From Nocardioides nitrophenolicus (GTDB lineage: Bacteria > Actinomycetota > Actinomycetes > Propionibacteriales > Nocardioidaceae): a DNA stretch of 64,000 nucleotides. Positions 30,248 to 39,004 of the stretch are shown here, in pieces. Made by a program: the position numbers and the translations under genes. The first letter of the stretch is position 1; each line of letters opens with the position of its first letter. Location of the stretch: positions 4,526,001 through 4,590,000 of the forward strand of contig NZ_JAFBBY010000001.1 of NCBI RefSeq assembly GCF_016907515.1, in the 5' to 3' direction. The notes under the pieces were generated by a model. That model saw nothing but the letters and a program-made list of their open reading frames with translations, had not been told where the DNA came from and searched no databases.

Positions 30248-31951
30248 ATGTTCAAACCGACGTGGCGCCCCAGTCCTCGAGTCGCGCATCTTCTCTCGAT
30301 GCTGTGGCTCGCCGTCTTCACCGTAGGAGTGTGGGCCCGTCCGGTGCTCGGTGGCTTCGGACACCTCCGACTCTCGAACCCCGGCGACTCGAACGCGTTC
30401 GAGTTCTACCTCGCGTGGAACGTGCACGCCCTCGTCAACGGGCAGGATCCGTTCTACACCCACGTCATGTACGCGCCCGAGGGCCTGGACCTCGGCAACG
30501 CGATCTCGATCCCGGGCCCCTCCCTCCTGGTGGCCCCGGTCACGCTGCTGTTCGGCGGGACGGCCGGCTACAACGTCGCCTTCCTCCTGCCCATCGTGCT
30601 CGCGGCCGTGGCGACCTATCTCCTGGCCATCGAGCTCGGAGCGAACCGGATCGGCGCGCTCCTGGCCGGCAGCCTGGTCGTCGTGGCGCCGTACTTCGCA
30701 GGCCATGGGCTCGGTCACATGAACCTGATGTGGATCTTCGGTCTCCCGGCCATCGCTTGGCTGGTGGCGCGCCATGTCAACGGCCGCCTTCGCCTACGCT
30801 GGCTCGCCTGCGGGGTGGCTGTCGTGATCGCGTTTACCCTCGCGTCGTCGTCCGAGCTGTTCGTCACCCAGATCGCCTTCGGCCTCGTTGCTTGGGCGGT
30901 GGCGCTGGTCATCGCCGAGCAGCGCCACCGGCGGCCACTGGTGCGGGCCGGCATCGCGACCGTGTGCGGTGGAATCGGCGGTCTGGTCCTGGGCGCTCCG
31001 GTCATCTACGCCTCGTTCAGGTCGGGAATCCCCGAGACTGCCGCGAACCCCGTGCGCAGCTATCCGGCGGACCTGACGAACCTGCTGGCACCGACGGAGC
31101 TCATGGAGTTCGGGTCCAGGACCTTCGCCCCCCTACGCAGCACCTGGCTGGGCAATGGCGCCGAGAACACCGCCTACCTGACGGTGCCCCTCATCGTGTT
31201 CGTGTTGTGCGTGCTCTGGGTCGCCCGGGGCAGCCGCCGGCTCGTGGCGCTCCTCGTCTTCGGGGCGATCGCCCTCGTCTGCAGCTTCGGGCCGTCGCTG
31301 ACCATCGCCGGCAAGCCGACGGTGGACATGCCGTGGCTCGTGGCCACTCATCTACCCGTCATCGAGCACGCGCTGCCGGTCCGGTTCTCGTCGTTCGTCT
31401 GGATGGCTGCCGCCCTGCTCGTCGCCCTGGTCTGGACCAGCCGACAGCTGCCGAGGCTGCTGACCGGTGTCCTCGCAGTCTTGGCAGTGGTCCTCGTCCT
31501 GCCGAATCTGACAGCGATGACCTTCCCCGTCGACACTTCAGTGCCTGCCTACTTCGCCGACGGCCACTGGCGCAAGGACATCGATGCCGGCGACAACGTC
31601 CTCGTGCTCGCGCCCGGCGAGATGGGGCCGGGTCTGCGGTGGAGCGAGGCGACCGGCTTCGCGTTCAACACGCCCACAGGCAACGGCGGTGGTGCGAGTC
31701 TTCCGGAGGCCCTCGAGGATCCGACCGGCATGGCACTGTTCCAGGCACAGTTCGACCCCACCATCGACTACGACTGGAAGACGAACCTGCCTGGCTTCCT
31801 CCAGCGGACCGAGGTCGAGCTCGTGCTCATCGACGCCGCGGACCGGTTCTGGCGTGGCGTCATGGATGAGATCTACCCCGGCGTGGGGCGGGCGACCGAG
31901 GGGGTCGTGGTCTACGACATCCCCGAGCTCAGCGGCTCGGCCAGTCCCTAG
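30248..31951 (+). CDS. Polytopic membrane protein, GT-C glycosyltransferase-like
   Basis: 567 aa. About eleven to twelve membrane helices, then a soluble C-terminal domain of about 120 residues outside the membrane. The first extracytoplasmic loop carries LSNPGDSNAFEFYLAWNVHALVNGQDPFYTH, with an Asp in the position used as catalytic or metal residue by GT-C polyprenyl-phosphosugar transferases. That fold works with lipid-linked donors at the outer face. The specific sugar is not deducible. The start is set by the leaderless -10. Convergent with the GT4 gene, whose stop overlaps by 4 nt. Confidence 0.75.
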   Translation: MFKPTWRPSPRVAHLLSMLWLAVFTVGVWARPVLGGFGHLRLSNPGDSNAFEFYLAWNVHALVNGQDPFYTHVMYAPEGLDLGNAISIPGPSLLVAPVTLLFGGTAGYNVAFLLPIVLAAVATYLLAIELGANRIGALLAGSLVVVAPYFAGHGLGHMNLMWIFGLPAIAWLVARHVNGRLRLRWLACGVAVVIAFTLASSSELFVTQIAFGLVAWAVALVIAEQRHRRPLVRAGIATVCGGIGGLVLGAPVIYASFRSGIPETAANPVRSYPADLTNLLAPTELMEFGSRTFAPLRSTWLGNGAENTAYLTVPLIVFVLCVLWVARGSRRLVALLVFGAIALVCSFGPSLTIAGKPTVDMPWLVATHLPVIEHALPVRFSSFVWMAAALLVALVWTSRQLPRLLTGVLAVLAVVLVLPNLTAMTFPVDTSVPAYFADGHWRKDIDAGDNVLVLAPGEMGPGLRWSEATGFAFNTPTGNGGGASLPEALEDPTGMALFQAQFDPTIDYDWKTNLPGFLQRTEVELVLIDAADRFWRGVMDEIYPGVGRATEGVVVYDIPELSGSASP

Positions 31952-33087
31952 GGCGACGTCGGCGCGATCCGGTCGAACAGCTCGGCGTGCCGCTCCACCA
32001 CGTTCTCGGCGAGGTACAGCTCGCGAGCCCGCGCGCTTCCGGCCTCGCGGTCGAAGTCCGCAGCCTCGATCTCGCGAAGGGCCGCGGCGATCGCCCCACT
32101 GTCGCGCGGCGGGACGATCGCACCGAAGCCGGTGTGGCGCACAGGCATCCGCACGCCGGGCAGGTCGGAGGCGAGCGACGGGACGCCGAGCATCATGGCC
32201 TCCACCTGCACGATCCCGAACGCCTCGAGCGAGTTGATCGAGGGGAGCGCGAAGACGTCGATGGAGGCGTAGAAGTCGGGCACTGCCTCGTTGGGGACGA
32301 AGCCGAGCATCCGTACCCGCGGGTCGTCGTCGATGGCGGCGCGCACCTTCTCCACGACGCTGCCGCCGGCCACCTTCGCGAAGTCGCCGCCGATCACCAG
32401 CCGGGCGTCGGGGCCGAGCTCGCGGAACCCGCGGACGAGGTACTCGAGCCCCTTCTCCTCGACGATCCGGCCGAGGAAGCCGACGTGCAGGCCCTCGCCG
32501 TCGCGGTACGCGGGCGAGCCGCCGGTGCGGAGCAGCGACGGGGCGGGGAGCTCGGTCGTGCGCCCACGCAGGTCGTCGGCGAGTCGGCTCGACTCGGCGT
32601 AGTCCTCGCTCGTGACGCACACCGTGGCCGAGCGGCGCACGGCCATCCGGTGGGAGCGGTCGAGCGCGCGCACCTGGAACCGGTTGAAGGCCGAGTCGGG
32701 CAGGTCGACGTCGCACTGGTAGGTCACGACCAGCGGCACGTCCTTGCCGATCGCCTTCGCGATCGCCCCCGCCTCCAGCATGGGGGCGTGGAGGTGGACC
32801 AGGCGGGCCCGTCGCGCCCAACGGGCGACGGTCGGCACGAAGCCGGGGCTGATGATGCCCTTGCCGATCCGGGCCGCGACCCGGGTGCGGATCACGTCGA
32901 CGCCGTTGATGGTCTCGTGCGTGGGGGTGCCGGGCTCGTGCCGTCCGCAGACCACGAGGACCTTCCAACCCCGGGTCGCGAGGCCTTCCGCGGTCACCCT
33001 GGCCGCCTCCGTGACGCCGGAGACGTACGGCGTGTAGTAGTTCAGGGCGACGACGACGTCGTAGTCGTGGTGTCGGGTGTCTGGCAC
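31948..33087 (-). CDS. Glycosyltransferase family 4, mannosyltransferase-like
   Basis: 379 aa, GT-B fold. The N-terminal acceptor domain has YTPYVSGVTEAARVTAEGLATRGWKVLVV. The C-terminal nucleotide-sugar domain has LHVGFLGRIVEEKGLEYLVRGFRELG and the E-x7-E motif in LPSINSLEAFGIVQVEAMMLGVPSLASDLPGV. It resembles PimB/PimC-type and other GDP-mannose-using enzymes; the donor is inferred. GTG 33087 has AAGGAG 5 nt upstream. It is the last gene of a three-gene minus-strand set with a UbiA prenyltransferase and a PAP2 phosphatase (26 bp after the upstream stop). Confidence 0.9.
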   Translation of the reverse strand: MPDTRHHDYDVVVALNYYTPYVSGVTEAARVTAEGLATRGWKVLVVCGRHEPGTPTHETINGVDVIRTRVAARIGKGIISPGFVPTVARWARRARLVHLHAPMLEAGAIAKAIGKDVPLVVTYQCDVDLPDSAFNRFQVRALDRSHRMAVRRSATVCVTSEDYAESSRLADDLRGRTTELPAPSLLRTGGSPAYRDGEGLHVGFLGRIVEEKGLEYLVRGFRELGPDARLVIGGDFAKVAGGSVVEKVRAAIDDDPRVRMLGFVPNEAVPDFYASIDVFALPSINSLEAFGIVQVEAMMLGVPSLASDLPGVRMPVRHTGFGAIVPPRDSGAIAAALREIEAADFDREAGSARARELYLAENVVERHAELFDRIAPTSP

Positions 33088-33113
33088 GGTGGCTCCTTCG
33101 TGGTCGGACGGGG

Positions 33114-33992
33114 TCAACGTGTGAGCACTCCTGCGGCGAAGACCACCAGCCAGAGGACGCCGAGGAACTGGAGGACGCGGTCGCCGAGGACGATCGCCTC
33201 CGGCTCGCCGGCGGCGCCGCGGTCGATGTCGACGGCATACCTGAGCATCGCGAGCACGAACGGGACGATCGACAGCTCCGCGAGCGTGGTCGGGACGGTC
33301 TCGCCGCCGACGGCCCACAGGCTGTAGAAGACCACGGTCGCGGCCGCCGCGATGCTCCACACGAACCGGAGGTAGCTCTGGGAGTAGAGCTCCAGGCTCG
33401 GGCGGGTGGTCGCGTTGCCCTCGCCGACGACGTGCACCTCGGAGTAGCGCTTGCCGGCGACCATGAAGAGCGAGCCGAACGCGGCGACCAGGAGGAACCA
33501 GGGCGACAGCTCGACGTCGGCCGCGACGCCTCCAGCGACGGCACGCAGCAGGAAGCCGGAGGAGACGACAGCGAGGTCGAGGACCGGCTGGTGCTTGAGG
33601 AAGATGCAGTAGGCCAGCTGGAGCGCGATGTAGACGGCCAGCAGCAGGGTCAGCTCGGCATAGCCGAGCGCGAAGGTCGCGGCGAGCACCACGACGATCA
33701 GCGCGGCAGCGGTGACGTAGGCCGAGCGGACGGAGACCAGGCCGGCGGCGATCGGGCGGTTGCGCTTGGTCGGGTGCGCCCGGTCCGCCTCGACGTCGAG
33801 GGCGTCGTTGATCAAGTAGACCGACGACGCGGCGATGCAGAAGCTGACGAAGGCGACCAGCACCGCCCGGGCCGGGTCGGGCGAGAAGAGGTTGCCGGCG
33901 GCGAGCGGACCGGCGACCACCAGGACGTTCTTCACCCACTGGCGGGGCCGGGCGGTACGCACCAGGCCGCGTGCGGCGCTCGACGCGCTCAC
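33114..33992 (-). CDS. UbiA-family decaprenyl-phosphate phosphoribosyltransferase
   Basis: 292 aa, about eight to nine membrane helices. The UbiA signature NDALDVEADRAHPTKRNRPIAAG carries the Asp residues that bind Mg and pyrophosphate; the second motif lies near LKHQPVLDLAVVSSGFLLRAVAGG. RPRQWVKNVLV at the N-terminus is typical of DPPR synthase. The enzyme joins 5-phosphoribosyl pyrophosphate to decaprenyl phosphate. GTG 33992 overlaps the PAP2 stop (GTGA). The pairing with a PAP2 phosphatase mirrors Rv3806c-Rv3807c of mycobacteria, where the phosphatase removes the 5-phosphate. No arabinosyltransferase is seen here. Confidence 0.88.
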   Translation of the reverse strand: MSASSAARGLVRTARPRQWVKNVLVVAGPLAAGNLFSPDPARAVLVAFVSFCIAASSVYLINDALDVEADRAHPTKRNRPIAAGLVSVRSAYVTAAALIVVVLAATFALGYAELTLLLAVYIALQLAYCIFLKHQPVLDLAVVSSGFLLRAVAGGVAADVELSPWFLLVAAFGSLFMVAGKRYSEVHVVGEGNATTRPSLELYSQSYLRFVWSIAAAATVVFYSLWAVGGETVPTTLAELSIVPFVLAMLRYAVDIDRGAAGEPEAIVLGDRVLQFLGVLWLVVFAAGVLTR

Positions 33993-34489
33993 CGGTCCGC
34001 GCTCTCGACGCAGCGCCGTGCGATCGTGCCTGCGGCAACTCCGACGGCGACCCCGGTCAGGACGTCCGACGGGTAGTGGACCCCGAGTGCGACCCGGCCC
34101 AGGGCCATGGTGGCGGCCAGGCCGGTGGCCGCCGGCGCACCGATCATCGGGGCGAGGGCCACGGCGGCCGCCGTCGTCGACGACGTGTGGGCCGACGGGA
34201 AGCTCAGGTCGGACGGAGTGGGCACCCGGACCTCGACGCGAGGGTCGAAGGGGCGACGACGGCGGACCACTCGCTTGATCACCACGGCGCCACCGTGGGC
34301 GAGGAAGGCTCCTCCGGTGACGGCCAGCCAGTCCCTGCGCCGGCGGGCGTCGACGAGCGCTCCGGCCAGACCGAGCCCCATCCAGCCGAACGCATGTTCG
34401 CCCCAGGTCGAGTAGGCGCGCGCCGCAGCGGTGCCGGGCCGGCCCGCGGCGGCCTGCAGCCGCACCATCAGGGCAACCTCGCTCGTCAT
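33989..34489 (-). CDS. PAP2-family phosphatase, putative DPPR phosphatase
   Basis: 166 aa. PAP2 motifs are present: KRVVRRRRPFDPR, then SFPSAHTSSTTA, and GRVALGVHYPSDVLTG with the nucleophile-side His. About four to five membrane helices. ATG 34489 has GGAGG 4 nt upstream; the longer open frame is rejected because it would cross the promoter region shared with the divergent FkbM gene. It overlaps the UbiA-family gene by 4 nt, an arrangement that suggests it dephosphorylates decaprenyl-phosphoryl-5-phosphoribose. It is the first gene of this minus-strand set. Confidence 0.85.
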   Translation of the reverse strand: MTSEVALMVRLQAAAGRPGTAAARAYSTWGEHAFGWMGLGLAGALVDARRRRDWLAVTGGAFLAHGGAVVIKRVVRRRRPFDPRVEVRVPTPSDLSFPSAHTSSTTAAAVALAPMIGAPAATGLAATMALGRVALGVHYPSDVLTGVAVGVAAGTIARRCVESADR

Positions 34490-34568
34490 CCAACCTCCAG
34501 TCTGCGGCCCAGATCGTAACTGCCCCGGTGAGGGCCGCGGCGAAGCGGGAAGAGCGTGGGGACCCCGG

Positions 34569-34581
34569 TACCATGCCGCGG
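34569..34581 (+). promoter_or_regulatory. Leaderless promoter -10 box of the FkbM-type gene
   Basis: TACCAT (34569-34574) lies 7 nt before GTG 34582. It overlaps the competing ATG 34573, so if it is the -10 that ATG cannot be the start. Confidence 0.45.
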
Positions 34582-35613
34582 GTGAACGGTGACACCTTCG
34601 TCTCCTATGCCCAAAACGGCGAGGACGTGCTGTTGTGGCGGGCTCTCGGACACATTCCACATGGTCGCTACGTCGATGTCGGTGCTTGGGACCCGGTCAG
34701 CGACTCCGTGACCAAGGCCTTCTACGACCGGGGATGGCGAGGAGTCAACGTCGAGCCGGTCCCGCAATTGGCCGATGCGCTCCGCGACGCGCGCCGTGGC
34801 GACCTGGTGATCCAGGCCGCGGTGTCCTCGGAGGAGGCGACTGAGCTCGTGCTGCACCAGGTCGTCGCGACCAATGGCGGCGGCGACACCACAGGCCTGT
34901 CGACCCTGCTCGACGACATCGCGTACGAGCACTCCGGGGAGGGCTTCGAGGTCGAGGAGGTCGTCGTGCCGACGACGAGCCTGGCCGCAGTCTGCGATGC
35001 GGAGATCCTGGCCGGCACCATCCACTTCCTGAAGGTCGACGTGGAGGGGGCGGAGGCCGACGCGCTGCGGTCGATGGACTTCAAGCGGCACCGACCGTGG
35101 GTCGTCGTGGTCGAGGCGACCAGGCCAAACTCCACGGTGCCGACCCACGAGGAGTGGGAGGGGCTGTTGCTGTCGGCCGGCTACGAGTTCGCCATCTTCG
35201 ACGGGCTGTCCCGCTACTACGTGGCCGCCGAGCACCCCGAGCTCAAGGATGCACTGAGCTACCCCGTCTGCGTCTTCGACCGGTACACCACGTTCGCCCA
35301 GGTCGAGCAGGGCGAGGAGCTGGCCGCGGCGCGGGACGCCCACGACCGGGTGTCCGCGGAGCTCGCTCGGGTATGGCAGGACCTCGTCCATTGGCGTGCG
35401 GTGGCCCTCGACCGCTGGACTCAGGGATTCAAGGAGCGCGAGCGGCTCGAGAACCGCCTGACGGCGGTCAAGAAGCGCAATCTCGACCGATCCGCTGCCC
35501 ACCGACGCGAGCTCAAGGAGCTGCGGGAGCGGATCAGCCGGATCGAGAACAGCTCATCGTGGCGGGTCACCAAGCCGCTGCGATGGGCCCGATCGAAGGC
35601 GCCCGGTCAGTGA
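34582..35613 (+). CDS. FkbM-family methyltransferase with C-terminal coiled coil
   Basis: 343 aa. SAM domain: GRYVDVGAWDPVSDSVTKAFYDRGWRGVNVEPVPQ and the FkbM pattern FLKVDVEGAEADALRSMDF. A coiled-coil region (about 255-320) ends with SSSWRVTKPLRWARSKAP, a tail common in proteins of actinobacterial glycan clusters and possibly a docking element. Such proteins O-methylate sugars. GTG 34582 fits the family N-terminus (NGDTFVSYAQNGEDVLLWRALG) and the leaderless -10; ATG 34573 is the alternative. Its stop overlaps the next GT4 gene (GTGA). Confidence 0.85.
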   Translation: MNGDTFVSYAQNGEDVLLWRALGHIPHGRYVDVGAWDPVSDSVTKAFYDRGWRGVNVEPVPQLADALRDARRGDLVIQAAVSSEEATELVLHQVVATNGGGDTTGLSTLLDDIAYEHSGEGFEVEEVVVPTTSLAAVCDAEILAGTIHFLKVDVEGAEADALRSMDFKRHRPWVVVVEATRPNSTVPTHEEWEGLLLSAGYEFAIFDGLSRYYVAAEHPELKDALSYPVCVFDRYTTFAQVEQGEELAAARDAHDRVSAELARVWQDLVHWRAVALDRWTQGFKERERLENRLTAVKKRNLDRSAAHRRELKELRERISRIENSSSWRVTKPLRWARSKAPGQ

Positions 35614-37064
35614 CATCGCCGACTCGGGAGGCAATGCTGCGGGCGCTCGACCAGCGACTCCGATCGGTCGCGCCGGCGTTGCTCAGCGATCCTCCGCAGG
35701 CATCCGGCGATCCCGCCACGGACGCCGCCGAGCTGATGGAGGCGCTGGTGGCCGGCGTCCGACAGGACCTCGACTCCAGCCGGGTCTGGCTCCTGCTCGC
35801 CGCCATGACGGCTGGACTGCCCCCGGCCGACGCCGTACGCCGTGCCCGTCGTCGCCTGGAGCTGCTCTCGACGCGTGACGCCATGACCTGGCTCCTGAAC
35901 GAGTCCGCTGCCGTGATGACATCCGCGGATGCGGCGGCCGAGGTGGAGCTGGTGACCGATCGCCCGGTCGTTGACGTGCACTTCACGGCGGGCAGCGACC
36001 TCTCGACCGGCATTCAACGGGTCGTGCGGCGGGTGCTTCCCCTGTGGGCGCAGTCTCACGACGTGCTGATGGTGCGATGGGACGACGACAAGGCGCTGCG
36101 CGGCCTCTCCGGTCGCGAGCACCGCCGGGTGATGGGGCTGGAGAGTGCCGCCGAGCCCAGTGCCGACGGTCGGCGGGTGATCCCGTGGCAGGTGCCCGTC
36201 GTGCTGCTCGAGGTTCCTGTCGCGGAGCAGGGCGTGCGTCTGGCGAGCCTGGCCGAGTTCTCGCCGAACCGAGTGGCAGTGATCGGCTATGACTGCATCC
36301 CGGCGGTGAGCGCCGAGCTCGTGACCGAGCTGGACCGCGAGAAGTTCGCCGAGTATCTCGAGATGGTGAAGTACGTCGACGTCGTCGCGGCGATCAGCGG
36401 CAGCGCCGCGGCCGAGTTCCGCGGCTTCGCGTCCACGTTGCCGGCTCAGGGGCTGACCGGCCCGCAGGTGGTCACGTGCGGGCTGCCGACAGCCGGGACG
36501 GTCACTGGCGGCGATGCCGTGTCCCGTCCACCACTTCCCGAGGTCATCTGCGTCGGCACGGTCGACCGCCGCAAGAACCAGATGGCGCTCGTCGAGGCGG
36601 CGGAGCACCTGTGGCGGGAGGGCCTGAAGTTCCAGCTGCGGCTCGTCGGACCGTCGCATGGCCAGACCGACGAGATGAGGAAGCTTGCCGAACGGCTCAA
36701 CACGGACGGCCGGCCGATCTATCTCGACCGCGAGGTCTCGGATGCGATTCTCGACGCCGTCTACCGCACCGCTCGGATGGTCGTCTTCCCGTCGCTGCAC
36801 GAAGGCTTCGGGCTTCCTGTCGCCGAGGCGCTGTCGTACGGCGTGCCGGTCATCACGAGCGACTTCGGCAGCACGCGGGAGATCGCGGAGGGCAACGGCG
36901 CGCTGTTGGTCGATCCCCAGGACGTCTACGCCATCGCCGATGCGATGCGCCGCCTGTTGACCGACGACGAGCTGCATGCCCAGCTCGTCAGTCTGGCCCG
37001 GCAGCGATCAACCCGCTCGTGGGATGAATACGCCGCCGAGGTGTGGGAGGTTCTCGTTCCATGA
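35610..37064 (+). CDS. Glycosyltransferase family 4 with N-terminal extension (copy 1)
   Basis: 484 aa. About 110 residues of a helical N-terminal extension precede a GT-B core starting at VVDVHFTAGSDLSTGIQRVVRRVLPLWA. Core motifs include VIGYDCIPAVSAE, AAISGSAAAEF, VGTVDRRKNQMALVEA and FPSLHEGFGLPVAEALSYGVPVITSDFGSTREIA with the E-x7-E pair. GTG 35610 overlaps the FkbM stop; ATG 35634, with GGGAGG close upstream, is an alternative start. The next gene is a clear paralogue in the same operon. Donor and acceptor are unknown. Confidence 0.88.
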   Translation: MTSPTREAMLRALDQRLRSVAPALLSDPPQASGDPATDAAELMEALVAGVRQDLDSSRVWLLLAAMTAGLPPADAVRRARRRLELLSTRDAMTWLLNESAAVMTSADAAAEVELVTDRPVVDVHFTAGSDLSTGIQRVVRRVLPLWAQSHDVLMVRWDDDKALRGLSGREHRRVMGLESAAEPSADGRRVIPWQVPVVLLEVPVAEQGVRLASLAEFSPNRVAVIGYDCIPAVSAELVTELDREKFAEYLEMVKYVDVVAAISGSAAAEFRGFASTLPAQGLTGPQVVTCGLPTAGTVTGGDAVSRPPLPEVICVGTVDRRKNQMALVEAAEHLWREGLKFQLRLVGPSHGQTDEMRKLAERLNTDGRPIYLDREVSDAILDAVYRTARMVVFPSLHEGFGLPVAEALSYGVPVITSDFGSTREIAEGNGALLVDPQDVYAIADAMRRLLTDDELHAQLVSLARQRSTRSWDEYAAEVWEVLVP

Positions 37065-38635
37065 GCCGGAGACTCGATCCCGTGGCCGCGCAGCTCGAAG
37101 AGGAGTGCCGCGAGCGCGCAGCAGTCGTCCTCGGCAAACTCGACGACCGCCGGCGCCAGGCTGCTCGCAGCCGGTTCCGACTGGTCCTCACGACGCTGGG
37201 ACACGTCCCGGAGTCCGACGAGAGCGCTCTCGTGGCCCAGGTCGGCGATGCCCTGGCCGACTGCGACCCCGAGGCTCTCTGGCTCGCGCGCTCGGTGGTG
37301 GCTGCCCGACTGCCCACGGCCGAGCAGATGGCGACCGCGCTGCGTACAGCCCGGCTGGACGGTCCCTGGGCAGCGCTGCTACCGGCATTGCGCGGTATCC
37401 GTCGCGAGGCGCCCGTCGCCGAGGTGCGGGTCGTCGCCGGCGCTGTGACCTGCGACATCCATGACACGGCGCGTACCGACTTCGTCTCTGGGATTCAACG
37501 GGTCGTGCGAGCGGTTGCCGTCCGTTGGGCCCAGAAGGAGGGCATCGAGTTCCTGGGGTGGACCTCAGACCTCAAGGCGTTGCGGTCGCTCTCCGCCGTC
37601 AACCACGCGCGGATCTTCGAGGGTGTCGTCGGCTCGGACGACGCCGACGACGAGGATCGGGACGACGAGAACGTCGAAGTGGTCGTGCCCTGGTCCGGCA
37701 CCCATCTCGTGCCGGAGCTCGCCGGCGCCCCCGAGCGGATCTCGCGGATCATGGCCCTGAGCCGCTATGCGCGGTGCCGCGTCGGGCTGATCGGCTATGA
37801 CTGCATCCCTCTGACGACGGCCAGCTCGGTGGCACCCGGCATGACCGGCATGTTCGCCCGCTATCTCGCGTCGTGTCGCAGCGTCGACCGGATCGCAGCG
37901 ATCTCCGATGCCGCGGCGATCGAGTACGGCGGCTGGCGGGAGATGCTCGCCGGGGTCCGAGAGGACGGCCCGGTGGTCAAGGGGATCACTCTGCCGGTGA
38001 CCGGTCAGGTCGCGACGGAGGATGCACTCCGGGAGACCGAGCATGCCCTCGGCCTCTCCTCGGCGCCCATGGTGCTGGTCGTCGGCAGCCATGAGCCCCG
38101 CAAGAACCACCTCGCCATCCTGCACGCGGCCGAGCTGCTGTGGCGTGAGGGACTGCGATTCACCCTCACGCTGGTCGGTGCGGCGTCGTGGAAGGCAGAG
38201 GAGTTCTACGAGGTGATCGGCGATCTCCAAGGTGCGGGCCGGCCCGTCCACTCGGTGCGAGGCCTACCCGACACCCAGCTCTGGGCGGCGCTCGAGCTGG
38301 CTCACTGCACTGTGTTCCCCTCGCTCAACGAGGGCTTCGGCCTCCCTGTGGCCGAGTCGCTGGCCGCCGGCACCCCGGTCATCACGAGCAACTTCGGCAG
38401 CACGCGCGACATCCTGGCGCCCGACGGCGTACCGCTGGGCGGGCTGCTCGTGGATCCCCGCGACGACCACGCCATCGTCGACGCGCTGCGGACCATGCTC
38501 ACCGACCGTGAGGCCTACGACCGGATGAAGGCCGAGACGGCGAAGCACGAGCTGGGGTCGTGGGACGACTACGCCGAGCAGGTCTGGGACTTCCTCGTCG
38601 AGGAGGACGGCCGCGGCACGCGGTCGCCTCGGTAG
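37061..38635 (+). CDS. Glycosyltransferase family 4 with N-terminal extension (copy 2)
   Basis: 524 aa, paralogue of the previous gene: again a helical N-terminal extension (about 1-125), then VTCDIHDTARTDFVSGIQRVVRAVAVRWA, GLIGYDCIPLTTASS, IAAISDAAAIEYG, VGSHEPRKNHLAIL and FPSLNEGFGLPVAESLAAGTPVITSNFGSTRDI. An acidic insert DDADDEDRDDENVEVV (about 195-210) is present only in this copy. The ATG overlaps the previous stop (ATGA), with GGAGG 10 nt upstream. The two may act in sequence, adding different sugars of one repeat unit; that is inference. Confidence 0.88.
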   Translation: MSRRLDPVAAQLEEECRERAAVVLGKLDDRRRQAARSRFRLVLTTLGHVPESDESALVAQVGDALADCDPEALWLARSVVAARLPTAEQMATALRTARLDGPWAALLPALRGIRREAPVAEVRVVAGAVTCDIHDTARTDFVSGIQRVVRAVAVRWAQKEGIEFLGWTSDLKALRSLSAVNHARIFEGVVGSDDADDEDRDDENVEVVVPWSGTHLVPELAGAPERISRIMALSRYARCRVGLIGYDCIPLTTASSVAPGMTGMFARYLASCRSVDRIAAISDAAAIEYGGWREMLAGVREDGPVVKGITLPVTGQVATEDALRETEHALGLSSAPMVLVVGSHEPRKNHLAILHAAELLWREGLRFTLTLVGAASWKAEEFYEVIGDLQGAGRPVHSVRGLPDTQLWAALELAHCTVFPSLNEGFGLPVAESLAAGTPVITSNFGSTRDILAPDGVPLGGLLVDPRDDHAIVDALRTMLTDREAYDRMKAETAKHELGSWDDYAEQVWDFLVEEDGRGTRSPR

Positions 38636-38644
38636 GGTGAGCCG

Positions 38645-39004
38645 GTGACTTCGCGAGCACGCGACCTGGTGGGTCGGGCAGACCTCGGCCTCCCCTATCA
38701 GAGCAAGCAGGTGTTCCGGCGGGCGCTCATGCACCTGCCCTGGCGGATGTTCGTCGGTCGGCAGGTCGAGTTCAACCGGGCGACCGCGGAGGCCGTCGAC
38801 GGGCTGGCGGAGGCGGTGCGCCGCCTGGAGAAGCGGCTCGACAAGCTCGCCCGCGCCCAGCAGGAGGACGCCGCGACCCACCGCGAGAGCGGGGCGGTCG
38901 CGGTGCGGGAACAGCTCTACGACACCGAAGGGGCCCTGCGCCGCGACCTGAGTGCCCTGCAGCTGGAGATCGCCCGGCTTGCTCAGGAGAACCGCGGCTC
39001 GTGA
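38645..39004 (+). CDS. Small coiled-coil protein between glycosyltransferases
   Basis: 119 aa. The first 45 residues are basic and amphipathic (GLPYQSKQVFRRALMHLPWRMFVGRQVEFN), possibly membrane-associated; the remainder (about 46-115) is one predicted coiled coil, AVDGLAEAVRRLEKRLDKLARAQQED. No catalytic motif. TAGGGT lies 6 nt before the GTG, overlapping the stop of the preceding gene, so a promoter inside the operon is possible. The last 4 nt overlap the next glycosyltransferase. I cannot name a family; a scaffold or chain-length role in the glycan machinery is a guess. Confidence 0.75.
   Translation: MTSRARDLVGRADLGLPYQSKQVFRRALMHLPWRMFVGRQVEFNRATAEAVDGLAEAVRRLEKRLDKLARAQQEDAATHRESGAVAVREQLYDTEGALRRDLSALQLEIARLAQENRGS

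Noticed and set aside
30234-31951. Long frame joining the GT-C protein to sequence upstream (from 28802)
   Set aside because: The upstream part is an antisense shadow of manA; the membrane protein starts at ATG 30248.
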